From NCBI GenBank assembly GCA_027922465.2, contig BQMF02000026.1:1240001-1304000 (forward strand): a stretch of 64,000 nt of DNA, given 5' to 3'. This DNA is from Turritopsis dohrnii (lineage: Eukaryota > Cnidaria > Hydrozoa > Anthoathecata > Oceaniidae). The notes beneath the pieces were generated by a model. That model saw nothing but the letters and a program-made list of their open reading frames with translations, ran no database searches and was not told the DNA's origin. Each line of letters begins with the position of its first letter. Position 1 is the first letter of the stretch. The position numbers and the translations under genes were made by a program. Shown piece by piece: positions 11,811-23,493 of the stretch.

Positions 11811-12412
11811 CCCAGCGGGCACAAGACGTCTTTGAGACGTCTTATTTTAATCGTAAAATGGTCGTTTGCTTTCCAGATCATTTTGGGACGTCGTAGGGAC
11901 GTCTGAAACAGGACGTCGCAATTGGGATCCTTTTACGACGTTTTTGGGACGTCTTTATACGGATTGAATAACGACCTTCGAAACAATTATAAACTTAAGA
12001 TCATTTTGGGACGTCGTAGGAACGTTTGAAACGGGACGTCGCAATTGGGATCCTTTTACGACGTTTTTGGGACGTTCTGTTCAGATTCAATAACGACCTT
12101 TCTAAAGCAATCAGTCTGTATAGAATAATTTATTGTAAATGTTTTTAAACGTCTTGACAACAAGCAGCGGTGGCATAACGGTTACGAGTTCGGCTGACAC
12201 ACCAGAGGTTCCAGGTTCGGGTCCGCCTGTGGCCTATTATAGTTTTTGAAAGAGTAAATTTCATAATCCTGCGACGTCGTTACGATGTCGTTGGGATGTC
12301 ATCGAGACGTCTCAATGAAGATGTAATTGGGACGTCTTTTGAGATTCCCACTTCGCGACCATTTTGCGACGTCTTAGGGACGTCTTGAAAAGACGTCTTT
12401 GTGCCCGCTGGG
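11811..12412. mobile_element. Inverted-repeat element CCCAGCGGGCAC...GTGCCCGCTGGG with internal tRNA-like promoter
   Basis: A 602-bp element whose first bases CCCAGCGGGCACAAGACGTC are mirrored at the right end. ACGTC-containing words (GACGTC, GGGACGTC, TTACGACG) recur more than twenty times. Within it, a block of about 122 bp starting 'agatcattttgggacgtcgt' is tandemly duplicated (about 11875 and 11998). At 12170-12240 a tRNA-like segment interrupts the pattern. No transposase is encoded. Flanks show at most a short AA repeat, so I do not assign a superfamily. Confidence 0.75.
12170..12240 (+). tRNA. tRNA-like sequence inside the inverted-repeat element
   Basis: Contains GTGGCATAACGGTTACGAG, resembling a tRNA A box and D arm, and about 40 bases later GGTTCGGGTCC, resembling a B box and T loop. 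The intervening anticodon arm does not fold cleanly, so this is probably a Pol III promoter relic rather than a working tRNA gene. Confidence 0.45.
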
Positions 12413-12639
12413 AAGGCTAACAAGAGTTAATTGTGGTGTCGCAGTAATAAGTTGGCTAATGAAGCTTATAACATAAATTAAAACTATGGTTTTTCTATCT
12501 CATCTTATTTCAACAGATTTCGGTACATCTTTAGGTCTTTCCTTTTATTGTGTGTCTTTCAAAGCTTTGTGAATGTACTCTTAAGGTTTGGCACTAGTTG
12601 GAATTGGATATATCCTGCTTTATTGCAAGTACAGAGTTG

Positions 12640-13345
12640 CTGAACTGGTAGCCATTTACGTGAAGGAAGCAAGCTCTCTGTTACTTTGCTTAAGCTTGAT
12701 AAGAAAGAACGAGCGAAACAGAGCATATGGGTAAAGTCATGGATCGAAAAAACAGGACAGACAGGAAAGTCTTACATCAGGATAAATCAGATGCACTGGT
12801 TATCCATTAGAACGTTTATATCTTTGCTTAATAAAAAATGACACTGTTTTTAGGACAAATATCAAACCTAGTGAACAGTGTTTCTACGATGTATTACAAG
12901 AGGGGAAACTTTCTGTGCGCTGTAATGTTAATTCAGAGTTAGTAAGCGATCAATAGCAAGAATAACGGAAATGGTTACAGGGGCTATCATTGAAGAAATG
13001 TAAAGCTGAAAACTCCATATTTCCAACGATAGAATTATCCTAACAATATTGGTACTATCGACGGAAACCATATGGTGTTAGAGCAATCACTACGGTTCAC
13101 ATTACTGCAACTACAAGGGCAGTGACAGCATTATTCTTATGGCTGCAGTTGATCCTGAATATGTATTCCTTTATGTCGAAGTTGGAGGTGCTTTGGCACA
13201 GAGTTCATTAAGAATAGGACTGGAAGATAGCACTTTAAACATACCAAACACCTTTGTCAGAAGGCTTGGATGACATCCCCTATGTTTTTGTCGGAGATGA
13301 CGCTTTCCTGTTATCGAAATATAATGAAGCCATATTCATAGAATA
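12640..13345 (+). pseudogene. PIF/Harbinger (DDE_Tnp_4) transposase, decayed
   Basis: Plus-strand reading across several frames gives the 'K-S-I-W-V-K-S-W-I' start block (about 12715), T-N-I-K-P-S-E (about 12860), then A-V-D-P-E-Y-V-F-L-Y-V-E-V-G-G (13145-13190) and IPYVFVGDDAF (13270-13305). The last two match the 'D-x-x-...-F...-D-x-G' and 'VGD.AFPL' blocks of HARBI1-like transposases. Stops and frameshifts throughout make it inactive. Confidence 0.75.
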
Positions 13346-13409
13346 ATCTTTGTTCTGACAAGGGAGTTTTAACTACCATTTTACCGTTAGACGCATCTCA
13401 ATGATATGA

Positions 13410-15364
13410 TCCTGATATTGAAACGATGTGGATTGAAATCATGCCAACATTCTCAAAATCTTTCATTTTTTGTGCTATGTATAAACCCCTCGAATCTTCA
13501 GATTATCTATCAAAGAACTTTCCATCAAAACTGCAAGAAAAAATTGAATCAGTTAATGACGAAAGAAAAGATGTTATCCTAATGGGAAATTTAAACACAA
13601 ATTACCTCGAAAATAACGATCGCTATAAAATCAAAGAAACGTTTATTGTTAATGCTTATACACAATTAATAAAAAAAGCAACACGAATTACAGCCGACAC
13701 AGCTACTCGGATAGACGTTATTTTAACTAACAACCCTGTCAATGTTCGTAAGACTGTCACATCACAGCCGCTTCAAGTGATCATAATCTTATTGGGTGTA
13801 ATCATAAAATCAATTTGCTGAAATATCGACCTAAAGTCATTACTTGTCGCGACTTTTCACACTATGATACTGACGCTGTCCATAATGTCGACTGGAGCAC
13901 AGTATACAACTCTACATCAGCAAATACAGCGTACAATAATCTGAAGGAAATACTTTCTCAAACACTCAATTGCTTTGCTCTAATGATTCAGAAGAAAGTA
14001 AAAGGAAAACCATCGCCATCGATGAATGAAGAGGTAAAGCGCCATATGAACAATCGAAGAACGAGTCAGACTGGACTAACGTAGAAAACGAAATTTTGTA
14101 AAAAACGAAATCGCACGATCAAAGCGTACCTATTTTCAATCCAAACTGAAAGAAAACCACAATAAACCAGATACACTTTGGAGAATAATCAAGAAAATAT
14201 TTCCAGTAAAACTGTCTTCAATTTCAACCTCAAGATCCTCCAAACAAGGAGATGAAATACTCACTGAGAAACAGTCGATTGCAGAAGGATTCCGAAATTT
14301 CTATAAATCTGTTGCATCTAACTTGAAACGAATAGCGTTTCCTCTCGTCAATCTTATTTGGAGATACCAAATACCCTACAAATCTAATTTCAACCAATTT
14401 ACATATGGTGAGGTATCTAACACTGATGTTTTAAATTATCTACGGAAATTCAAACGTAAATCTGCCACTAGACTGAACAACATACCAACTTGTTTTTTAA
14501 AGGATGTTGCCTTCGTCATCAGCAATCCACTTACCTACATGATCAACTTCTCTTTGAAAAGTGGGGAATTCCCAGAGGAATTGAAAGTAGCTCGTGTAAC
14601 ACCAATATACAAATGTGGCACGAAAAACTCATTTGACAACTACCAGCCCATCAGTGTCTTACCAGCTCTTTCAAAAATCTATGAGAAATGCGTTCACCAA
14701 CAAGTAATGAGCCACTTGGAAAGACATAAATTTCTTTCGCAATATTAGTTTGGATATCGCCAGTACCGATCTACAGAGCAGGCAACCACCTATTTCACTG
14801 ACCACATAAAGAAAGCAATGGATAAGGGGCAACTGACAGGAGCCTTATTTATCGATTTAAGCAAGGCTTTCGATACCATTAACCATGCCACTATCGTCAA
14901 CAAGCTTCCATCCTAAGGCATTAGTGGCATTGCCAAGAAATGGTTTTTGAGTTATCTTTTCTCAAGAACTCAATGCGTGTCGTACAAAGATACCATATCA
15001 TCACCCAGTTTTATCGCTTGTGGTGTCCCCCAAGGTCGAATACTTGGTCCTGTCTTATTTCTATTGCATTTTAATGACTCTATTTACTCCCTGACTACCT
15101 GTAAAATGTTAATGTATACAGACGACACAGTAGCCTACTTTTTCTGACAAAGATATCAACTTTTACTTTTACTGTTCTTCATTTCTCGTTAAGGGATATT
15201 TCTAAATTTAGCTTACTATATACATACATAATATTCATGTACCTTTATTTTATATCTTTTATTTCACAGGACATCTAAGATAACACTGTATAATATTTGA
15301 ATATGATACTGCTGTAGATTGTTATCCTGCATAAATATTCGAGAAACAAACAAACAAACAAACT
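13410..15364 (+). pseudogene. Non-LTR retrotransposon (LINE), endonuclease C-terminus to RT palm
   Basis: Plus strand. 13426-13800 encodes the endonuclease C-terminal half with MYKPLESSDYLSKNFPSKL, M-G-N-L-N-T-N and I-D-V-I-L-T-N-N-P. 13815-14090 is the linker. 14100-14745 covers the RT fingers, including A-R-V-T-P-I-Y-K. After a TAG at 14746, G-Y-R-Q-Y-R-S-T-E-Q-A, FIDLSKAFDTINHATIV, G-V-P-Q-G-R-I-L-G-P and M-Y-T-D-D-T follow, ending at 15147. Further stops exist (for example at 14917), and most of the thumb is missing. The 3' end carries an (AAAC)n tail at 15343-15363, the simple-repeat tail usual for CR1/Jockey-like elements. It is a different family from the two minus-strand LINEs. Confidence 0.85.
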
Positions 15365-15415
15365 GTTCTGGTATACCTGCCAATCGCTGGAGGGTTTTTC
15401 ACAAGTCATTCTAAT

Positions 15416-15650
15416 ACACCTTTCCCGAATTTCTGTTTAAATGCCGAGTTAATGCTTAGTTATCAAGTTTCGCCTCGTTTCTATGTTTTTCATTGTTTTT
15501 CTAATTGCATAATGTTTTCAGTAAGTAATAGTTACTCGTTCTTTCAGTTCCCCAGTGGAATAATTAGAAGTGATTAAGAGTTTGAAAAAGAGGCGAAACT
15601 TAGAGGCTAGGCTATAACACGGTGTTTAAACAGAAATTCGGGAAAGGTCT
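15416..15650. mobile_element. MITE copy 1, 235 bp, ISL2EU-like ends
   Basis: Starts ACACCTTTCCCGAATTTCTG and ends CAGAAATTCGGGAAAGGTCT, flanked on both sides by AT (15414-15415 and 15651-15652). The second copy at 22383-22617 has exactly the same length. The outermost bases match the ends of the 4.6-kb ISL2EU-like element at 41266, which may have mobilised it. Confidence 0.8.
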
Positions 15651-15652
15651 AT

Positions 15653-16433
15653 TGCAACCCAAAAAATTCAAAGTGATAACACATGCAGTTTTGACTTTAC
15701 ACAATTTTCCCCGATTTGAATAAAGCTTAGGTACAATTTTCATCCCCTCTTATCTTGTTGCTTTTCATGATATACATGGTGATCACTGGCACTTGGAGAA
15801 ATGATGTACCAAGCGATAGCTGGATCGATTTGGAACCACCTGTGAATAGAAATTCGTCAAGACCAACGAAAGAAGTTAGAGAAGAATTCAAGTCTTATTT
15901 TAACGAAGGTGCAGTTCCGTGGTAATGGGGAACAGCAAAAGTAGAACATTTAAAAGAGACTATGTGAAATATTTTTTTAACATAAGTTATTTCAATACAT
16001 CAAGATGAATAATTGCTACCAGCAGGAGAAAAGGGGCATAAAGATCGTGATAGGGTGCGATAAGTCTGTTGTTAATTCGATCGTACTTGAAATGCCGATA
16101 AAGGATCTTGCCATCAGGGATTCTAACGTACTGGCCCTAACATGGAACCTTGTGGAGCACCATTTTTTGGTTTATAGTTATGGTCGCCTGGTGTCGGTTT
16201 AATAGGGAGCCAGCAATCCATCATAATAAGGTTCAGGAAAGTTAAAGAATTCCGTCATTGCAATGTTGAGCATTCAACACTAGTTTCTTTCTTATGAAAA
16301 GTTTACTTGAAACCTCATTTTCATAAATGACATAAAGGAAACTCAGCTTATTCACACTGATACATCTACCATATTGAAATCAACATGTTACTATTGCACG
16401 AACTTGAGGTCAAAAAAGCTGTTCCTTTAAGTT
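15653..16433. other. No supported gene
   Basis: AT-rich DNA with one plus open frame of 65 codons (16005-16202) that shows no recognisable family. Confidence 0.3.
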
Positions 16434-16680
16434 ATGTTCCCTAATGTTCCCGAAAATGAAACGAACTTGAACTTACATTTTCGGGAACATAAAGGAGCAA
16501 CTTGTTTCAATATCGGGAACACGTTCCCGAAAATAAAATTTTTCTTTTCAAATTCGGGAACAAAGGGAACAACAAGTTTCAATTTCGGGAACATGTTCCC
16601 GAAAATGAAAATTTAATTTCAATATCGGGAACAAAATTTAAAAACGGGAACAACGAATTTCATTTTCGGGAACATGAATA
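16434..16680. repeat. Cluster of palindromic GGGAACA / TGTTCCC motifs
   Basis: About a dozen copies of TTCGGGAACA or its complement TGTTCCCGAAA within 250 bp, several as back-to-back palindromes (for example GGGAACATGTTCCC at about 16588). Units are irregularly spaced at 25-40 bp and separated by AAAATGAAA-like runs. The same word recurs around 9350-10340. Confidence 0.7.
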
Positions 16681-16683
16681 TTG

Positions 16684-16685
<2 letters not shown>

Positions 16686-16726
<41 letters not shown>

Positions 16727-16735
16727 TTAATTTAT
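16686..16735 (+). repeat. (TTTA)n microsatellite
   Basis: About twelve uninterrupted TTTA repeats. Confidence 0.9.
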
Positions 16736-17039
16736 TTGGTAAAGGAGGTCTTTAAAAATACAAAAAAAACCCCAAAAAACTGCAGTGTACATGTACATGT
16801 GGACCTACTTTAAAATTTAATAAATTGTAAAAACATAATATTCTAAATTTTAAAAATGTTAAAAAATATCAATAAAAACTGTATAATTTTGGAGAAAAAG
16901 AAAAGAGAATAACAATTAGATTAGATTTGATTTCCACATGCGAAATAGCAGAGAAAAGTATTAAGTGAAAGTGACTGCAAAATACACAGAATTGAGATGT
17001 GAGAACGATGCAGATGTAAAAGGGATTAGTCAAAATATT

Positions 17040-18790
17040 GTCACTAGTAAAGATTTAAATTAGATTGAATTTAATAAATTGTAAAAAACATAATATTCTA
17101 TAAATTTTAAAAATGTTAAAAATATCAGTATATAAAAAAACAAAAAAACTGAAAAAAGAATATAAATTTGTTCCAAAATTTATCTTAGCAATTACGTCTG
17201 ATATCAATAGAGCAGACTTAAAAGTTCTAAGAGATGTTTCTTCTTTTATATTGCTTGGAATGTTGTTCCACACTATTGCTGCTCGATAAGCAAAAGATTG
17301 TTTGTACATCACGAATCTAAATGTTGGTGGTATAAGCCTTTGTTTGTTTCTGGTGGATCTGGTTGAATTTGATTTAGTTATTAATATACTTGGTTAATAT
17401 TGGTGATGAAAGATTATTGTAAATTTTGTAAGTTTTACATGCAACACTTCTCTTATAATAGTGTAGGAGTGGTTCCCACTTGCACTTTTTGGAGCACCAA
17501 GGAGTCTGGTATATTTTTCTTTATTCTGTTGATGAATCTAGCTGCTCAAATGTGGGTTTTCTCCAAACCAATAAGAAGATGGGTGGAACAGCTACCCCAG
17601 AGATGATGGCATAAGTAACAGTCGGTAGAATACCTTGAAAATAAATGGTAGATAAAGTAGCTGGAGATATTTGCCGCATCTGATATAGCCTTTTAACTTT
17701 GCTACTGAATGATCTCGATATGTTTTCAATATGAGCATCCCAACATAGTTTATCATCTATAGTGACTCCCAAACATTTTGACTTCTGCACTACTTTTATC
17801 ACTTTGTCTTGGATTGATATTTGTGGTAATGGACCGATGAATTTTCTTTTGGATAAGATCAGTATTTCACACTTTTCAGTATGAATTCATTGTCAAGGAG
17901 TTTCTGTCTGCATACTGAAAGAACATTTCTAGACTGTGTTGCAACTTGATTATGACATCATCGACCGTACTACCTGTTTCAAATCCAGTAGTGTCATTAG
18001 CAAAGAGGTTTGTCTCTGAAACTACCTCATCAGGCATGTCGTCAACATTGATGGTGAAGCAGTTAGGGCCTAACAGGGATCCTTGTGGGACTCCATAGTC
18101 TACAAGCTCTTCTTCAGAATTCATACCATTTACTACGGTGAATTGTTTCCTTTCACTGGGATAGGATTTGATGAAATTGTAAAAGTTTCCAGAAATACCA
18201 TTTGCTGAGAGTTTCTTTAGCAACACAGTGTGAGAAATGCTATCAAAAGCCTTTTTGAAATCAAGGAATATAACTCCTACATATTTTCCTTCATCCAAAG
18301 CTTTACGCTAGCTCTCTGTCATATGCAGAAGGATATCTTCAGTAGAGCGCTTTTCTTTAAAGCCCCACTGCCTTTCACATTGAAGACCAAAGGTTTCCAG
18401 GTGATTCAACAGTTGCGAACATATCAAATGTTCCACAATTTTGCTTGGAATGCTCAGTTAGGATATTGGTCTGTAGTTTGAACAATCACTGCGAGCACCT
18501 TTTTTGAAAATACAGGAAACTTTAGCTGTTTTCCAGCTAGTAAGGAAAAACTCCAGATTTAATACTTTTCTGTACAACTTTGAATAGACTTGATTTAGAA
18601 GATTCTTCACATAGCTTTAAGTCCCTTCCAGAAATATTGTCTGGACCAGCAGACTTTCCACACTTGACAGCAGCAGAGAATGATTTTGAGAATTGATTTT
18701 TATTGATATCAATTTCATTTAACGTCGGTGTCACTCTGAAAATGTGAGAATTGTGGTTATGGGCTTCTTCATTGTTGGATTCCACTGCAA
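17040..18790 (-). pseudogene. Non-LTR retrotransposon (LINE), RT region, dead
   Basis: Minus strand, same family as 5990-7812. From 18790 down: a linker with TLNEIDINKNQFSKSFSAAV and K-S-A-G-P-D-N-I; RT with FLDFKKAFDSISHTVLLKKL at about 18260; YGVPQGSLLGPNCFTI at about 18090-18040; an F-A-N-D box at about 17996 where Y-A-D-D is expected; the thumb block LGVTIDDKLCWDAHI at about 17770; and the C-terminal tail RAAIVWNNIPSNI at about 17285. The second catalytic Asp pair is altered (D to N) and the frame breaks at about 18330 and 17560, so it is inactive. Confidence 0.85.
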
Positions 18791-18792
18791 AA

Positions 18793-18851
18793 AGGCGTCC
18801 AACAGAAGAACAGGTGCCCAACAGAAGAAAAGGCGCCCAACAGAAGAAAAG
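18793..18851 (+). repeat. Short tandem repeat, 3 x 19 bp
   Basis: Three near-identical copies of GCGCCCAACAGAAGAAAAG at the junction between the minus-strand LINE and the inverted endonuclease fragment. Confidence 0.8.
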
Positions 18852-18856
18852 AACTT

Positions 18857-19040
18857 ATTGAGAAGGTCACTTATCGACCTTGCGTTGACAGCTGATGGAT
18901 CGAAAATTATAAAATCGGGTACCTACGCTCCTGGCATCTCAGACCACGATCTTATTTATGTTGTGTTACAGTTACACAAAGAAAGGCCCCCACCAAAACT
19001 GACATTGACTCCGAACTGAAGAAAACGTCAAGAAAGTTCA
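18857..19040 (+). pseudogene. Inverted LINE endonuclease 3' fragment (same family as 17040-18790)
   Basis: Plus-strand reading LLRRSLIDLALTADGSKII...YAPGISDHDLIYVVLQLHKE...PPPKL is the C-terminal end of a LINE AP-like endonuclease (the S-D-H motif is visible). It lies head-to-head against the minus-strand RT part. That geometry is what twin-primed reverse transcription leaves behind (5' inversion). Confidence 0.65.
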
Positions 19041-19545
19041 GCAAGTCTTATATAAGAAAGTTTTCAAACATCCGAATTGCTGAACTACCAATCACGTGCA
19101 GGTTCACCAGAACCTCTAAAAAAGGATTTTTCCAGCAATTTGATTTGGAGGCTGCTGAAATCCACTCTCTAAGAGATCAAGAAAAAAACCCAACAATTTT
19201 AAGAAGGCAAGAAATGATGTACTCACATAAGACAAATAAATAAGAACTAGGAACATAAAATGCAAAAAAGATGAAAAAGAAAATTTTTCATCTGGAAAGT
19301 TGCTACATTCAGCAGGCAATGAGGTTCGTCTAGGATCAGTATTGCCTGTGAAAGAGCTGAAAAAGTAAAGTTTTTATTTTAAGAGTTGCCTTTGATGCGA
19401 ATACCAAAATGTATGAAAAACGTCCAGAAACACTTCTTATTGAGGTTAAGGATATGAAATAATGCAACAGATGCACACAATACACGAGATTATGAAAAAA
19501 ATCTTTCATCCAATTTACAAGACATCCTGTCTTGATTCTATGACT

Positions 19546-19836
19546 CTATTTCTGTAAAATATAAAATATCAACATGTAGAAGTTGTTAATTAAATTTATC
19601 GTTAATTTAACGTTTTTAATGATCTTCTGGTAATTTTCTTTTTGAGTATCAAGTGGTACAAAGCGAGATAAATATTCCATAGTTCCTGGAAGCATACGAA
19701 AACATTTCATGATCATACAGTCTGAAATCATGAACGAGTAATTGAAATTCCCCTTTTGTATTTCTTTCTTCAAAAAGTCACAGTTGCCAGTTGCTTTCTT
19801 TTCAATTAGCTTTCTTTGTTGATACAGCTGCAGCAA
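19546..19836 (-). pseudogene. Harbinger-like transposase N-terminal fragment
   Basis: Minus-strand open frame with KGNFNYSFMISDCMIMKCFR, M-L-P-G-T-M-E-Y-L and DTQKENYQK. This resembles the 'F.N..RM....F..LL..V.P.I.K.DT..R' start of HARBI1-like proteins. Similarity is weak and no DDE core follows, so treat it as a tentative relic. Confidence 0.4.
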
Positions 19837-20043
19837 AATAATTCTTCATCGTTTAAGTAGTTTAGATATACCTTGTTGAAAGGAGCCATTACAGCCTCAG
19901 CTTTGTTTACATGATCTGATGTTCTTTTTCAAACGATTTTAAGAGTGAAGATTTTTTCATTGCGAAAATAATGTGTGAGTAATGATACCAAATATTTGCC
20001 TATTATAAACAACATTTTCATTATTTTGTATCTTATTTTACAG

Positions 20044-22001
20044 TATTACATTGTCATCTACAACATCATCTTTGCCAATTTCCATTAATCTTGGTGGAAA
20101 TGAGGTAAAAGAGTTCACTGAAGTATCAAATAGCGAATTGACTCAATCATTACCATCTCCTGGTTATTGTTCAGAAACGTCTTTGTTGACGTTAACGATT
20201 GACAGTTATGAAACACAAAATAAAAAGGTAAGCGAAACAAGAATTTACTCCTGTGTGATAATTGAAAATGATTGGTTAACCTTGTTGGTGTAGTTGGTCT
20301 GATTATTTTCTCAATTTTCTCAAGTGTATACTGTAAAAATGAAAAATTGTTTTTGTAGATACGCCGTACTCTACTGGCAAAGTGCAATCAACACATACTT
20401 CTGATTTGTGCATTAATGCTGTGTGCTCTACTTACAATTATTGCTATTGTCTTCCTCAACATCTTCAACCAAAAGCAAGTCAAGCCTACAGGTTATTTGA
20501 GTTCATGACCTTGTATGAAGTTTTACTGTAATTATATTTTAACACTATTGTTCATCATTTTTCTTCTTTAGTTTGGAAATTTCTTGAGTTACTTCGTTAT
20601 ATTGGTTTGTATAGTTTCTCAGGTATTGACACAAATTCCATCATTGGTGCTTTCGTCATATCGTCTTCTATAGAATCCATTTTTCACATTCTAGGTGGTA
20701 TAGCAACATTTTTAGCCATTGAATGTATATTCTTGTTACCTGAACAATGTTGCTCTAAGAGGTAAGGTTTTGCTTTTCAACCTTCCTTTGTAATCTTTTT
20801 TGATATTCGTGTTTGTTTTTCAGATCAACGCACAGAAGAGCAAAACAAATCAAACATTTCATTCAATATTTCATAATGAATGCGATATTTGATGATACAT
20901 TTCTTGATCAATATTTAAGAAGATCTATTAACATAAAAAACTGTGAAAATGCTGTGAGTATGGTTTTATTGGCAATGACAGTTTTTGATGGTTCATTTTG
21001 GTGACATTTGAAAAAAGTTACAGTAAAAGTTATATTCGAGAAAAATACAAAACCCTGAAAACAAAATACCAGTAGTTGATCAGCTACCATACGAACAACA
21101 TGTCAGTAGTTGATCAGCTACCATATGAATAACATATAATTTTCTTGCAACTAGCAAATGACGGTGTCATTCATTGAATCTGCAGAGTTTGATGAATGGA
21201 TTTCAAAAAGATGGAATGCTTTACTTGCATCTCCTGAAGGTGACGTCGTTGTTTTGAATTGTAACCTCCATCCTAATCGTTCTAAATATGACATTCTGTT
21301 TACTGATGGTTCGTTAGGTTTGATCCTTGAATCACTTGCAATGGATCTATGCGATACAAAACTTTACTTCAAAACGTTGGTGATAGAAACTTTGTATATG
21401 TTTCAAGAACAGGTATATCTCAAAAGGTTACCATTCCATCAGAAAACGTTTTTGTTTTGTTAAACAATGTTCTAAATGTGTTTTAGAATGCTGTTTCCAA
21501 CTACAGTCAAAGTGAAGTGACTACTCAGTTCTTCAATAAGCATGTAAGAAGTTTTCTTTAGCGTCTGCTCGAGTAACTTTTTTCACAGAGGACACTATTG
21601 CATCTATTCCTTTCTTTCTTCTATTCTTTTCTTTCTGAGGGAATGTCGGATGTTTTGAATTTTTCAGGTGGCTAACATGACAGTGGAAAGATTAACAATT
21701 TTGTCAAATTCTTACATGCACAAGGTAAGTTGTTTCTTCTATTTACTTGCACCAATAATCTGTCGGTCACAACTTCTCAAATGAAAATAAGACTTTCAAC
21801 CATACCATCACGCCATCTTGCTTGATAAACAACTCATTGATGATGAGAATTATCACCACTAATGTTTCTCTTTTCTTTGTGTTTGGCTTTCAGTTGACCT
21901 GTGAGTTGATGCAGTTATATATCGATTCAATCGTGGTTGTCACTTGTGTGCTGATGGCAATATTTGGAGCTTTGATCGGATCAATCTCTTTGTTTTCATA
22001 A
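20044..22001 (+). CDS. Multi-pass membrane protein, eight 3' exons
   Basis: Eight plus-strand exons, each with AG/GT borders and compatible phases: 20044-20227, 20359-20491, 20572-20761, 20824-20953, 21155-21412, 21487-21543, 21668-21724 and 21894-22001 (TAA). They give about 370 residues. Exon 1 is a Ser/Thr-rich N-terminal part. Exon 2 has a basic R-R-T-L-L-A-K followed by a membrane segment (ILLICALMLCALLTIIAIVF). Exon 3 carries one or two membrane segments (IIGAFVISS...GIATFLAIECIFLL) ending in E-Q-C-C-S-K-R. Exons 4-7 form a soluble, mixed-charge region of about 165 residues. Exon 8 is a final membrane segment (SIVVVTCVLMAIFGALIGSI). The layout recalls tetraspan proteins, but the tetraspanin CCG signature is absent and I do not recognise the family. 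The start exon upstream of 20044 was not resolved. Confidence 0.75.
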
Positions 22002-22109
22002 CTTCGAAGAATTGAGGAGTAAAAATATTCAAATAATATAATATACATATTTTTAAATGCATTATGTTAAAACACGCCATTTATATTTCTTTTGTATTTT
22101 CAATGTTGA

Positions 22110-22375
22110 TAAAAATTTTCTACAGGATTCTTTATGTGTACAAAAATGTTTGAAAGATAACCTTTCGTAAACACCTCCTTCTCTGTTGCATATCTTCTGA
22201 AATATCTGATCTTTCGCATTTTTACGTCCATGGCATATTCTTCAAACCCAGGTAAACTATGAGACAAACAGTACCAACGAAATATGTCTAGCAATCCCAT
22301 GCTATTTGAAAGTACTCTGGTGTCCTGCCGATTCGTTACAAATTGCAAATGATTTACCGACGAATAATTTTTTCC
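22110..22375 (-). CDS. Possible terminal exon, unrecognised
   Basis: An open minus-strand frame encoding HLQFVTNRQDTRVL...MGLLDIFRWYCLSHSLPGFEEYAMDVKMRKIRYFRRY...NPVENFYQH then stop. The composition looks protein-like. It lies tail-to-tail with the membrane-protein gene and is cut upstream by the MITE at 22383. No family is recognised and no clear acceptor was found. Confidence 0.25.
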
Positions 22376-22382
22376 GATGAAT

Positions 22383-22617
22383 GCACCTTTCCCGAATTTC
22401 TGTTTAAACACCGTGTTATGGCCTAGCTTCTAAGTTTCGCCTCATTTCTATGTTCTTTATTGTTTTTCTAATTGCATAATGTTCTCAGTAAGTAATAGTT
22501 ACTCGTTTTTTCAGTTCCCCAGTGGAATAATTAGAAGTAATTAAGAGTTTGAAAAAGAGGCGAAACTTAAAAGCTAGGCCATAACACGGTGTTTAAACAG
22601 AAATTCGGGAAAGGTCT
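22383..22617. mobile_element. MITE copy 2, 235 bp, ISL2EU-like ends
   Basis: Same family, length and orientation as 15416-15650, with AT on both sides (22381-22382 and 22618-22619). The inner inverted repeat TAAACACCGTGTTATGGCCTA is better preserved in this copy. Confidence 0.8.
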
Positions 22618-22619
22618 AT

Positions 22620-23493
22620 TGGTATTTTCATATGGATAGTATTTTGCATTTTGTAGCTTAAAGACGCCTTAGGGCTTCTTACACTGATCATATTGCTTGA
22701 TTCGTGTTAATAAGTATTGGAACATAAAAAGAATTGTAAGTGAGTTTGAAAGTCAGTTGAGCAAAATATGGCTCATGAGACGTTATCCTGGAAAATTGTC
22801 TGAAGAACAACCAGTTTTCACACATCACAGAGCATAGTGTGAGATTGAAAACGAATTATCTGTCCTTACAAGGTTATCGTTTACTTATTGCGCTGATCAT
22901 TCTTTAGCGTTTGGGCGAAGACTAAACTTGGCGCGGCAAAGTAAATCGATAAATAAATAAATCGTATACTATGAGCTACACAGAAACGTTTCTTGATTTG
23001 ATCATTTCGAAATGCATTGTTTGTAAAAAGCATTGCATTGTGGTAATCCTGTATTAATGAGTTTGAAACATTGCGCATCTCACCTAACCAAGCGAAAACA
23101 TGATTGAGTAGATACATGTTCAAAAATCTTGCCACTACTACTACAATCATCCACTCCTATTTTCGAAACTTTAAAGTTAATTAGTTAAGTGATGTTTCGT
23201 TCGCCAAATATATATCTGTTTCCACAAAAAATATTGCTATAACTTTTAAGTGAAACAGATTCCGTATACCCTAGTCCTCTTGTGGATATGTGGTATTCGA
23301 ACCAGTACAAAGGGACCAGTACGTTCAAAATAACCGAAAAAATCACATAAAACGTTCAGGAAAATTTGGTGTCATTAATATTATCAATACTCAGAGCCTA
23401 ATAGATTGGACATTGAGACAAATTCTTGGAAATAACGAAATGGATGGTTTTTCAAAGATTTTCTTACATTAGTTCATAAATCTAATCAGGGCT
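22620..23493. other. No supported gene
   Basis: AT-rich, with minor open frames on both strands that match nothing I recognise. Confidence 0.3.
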
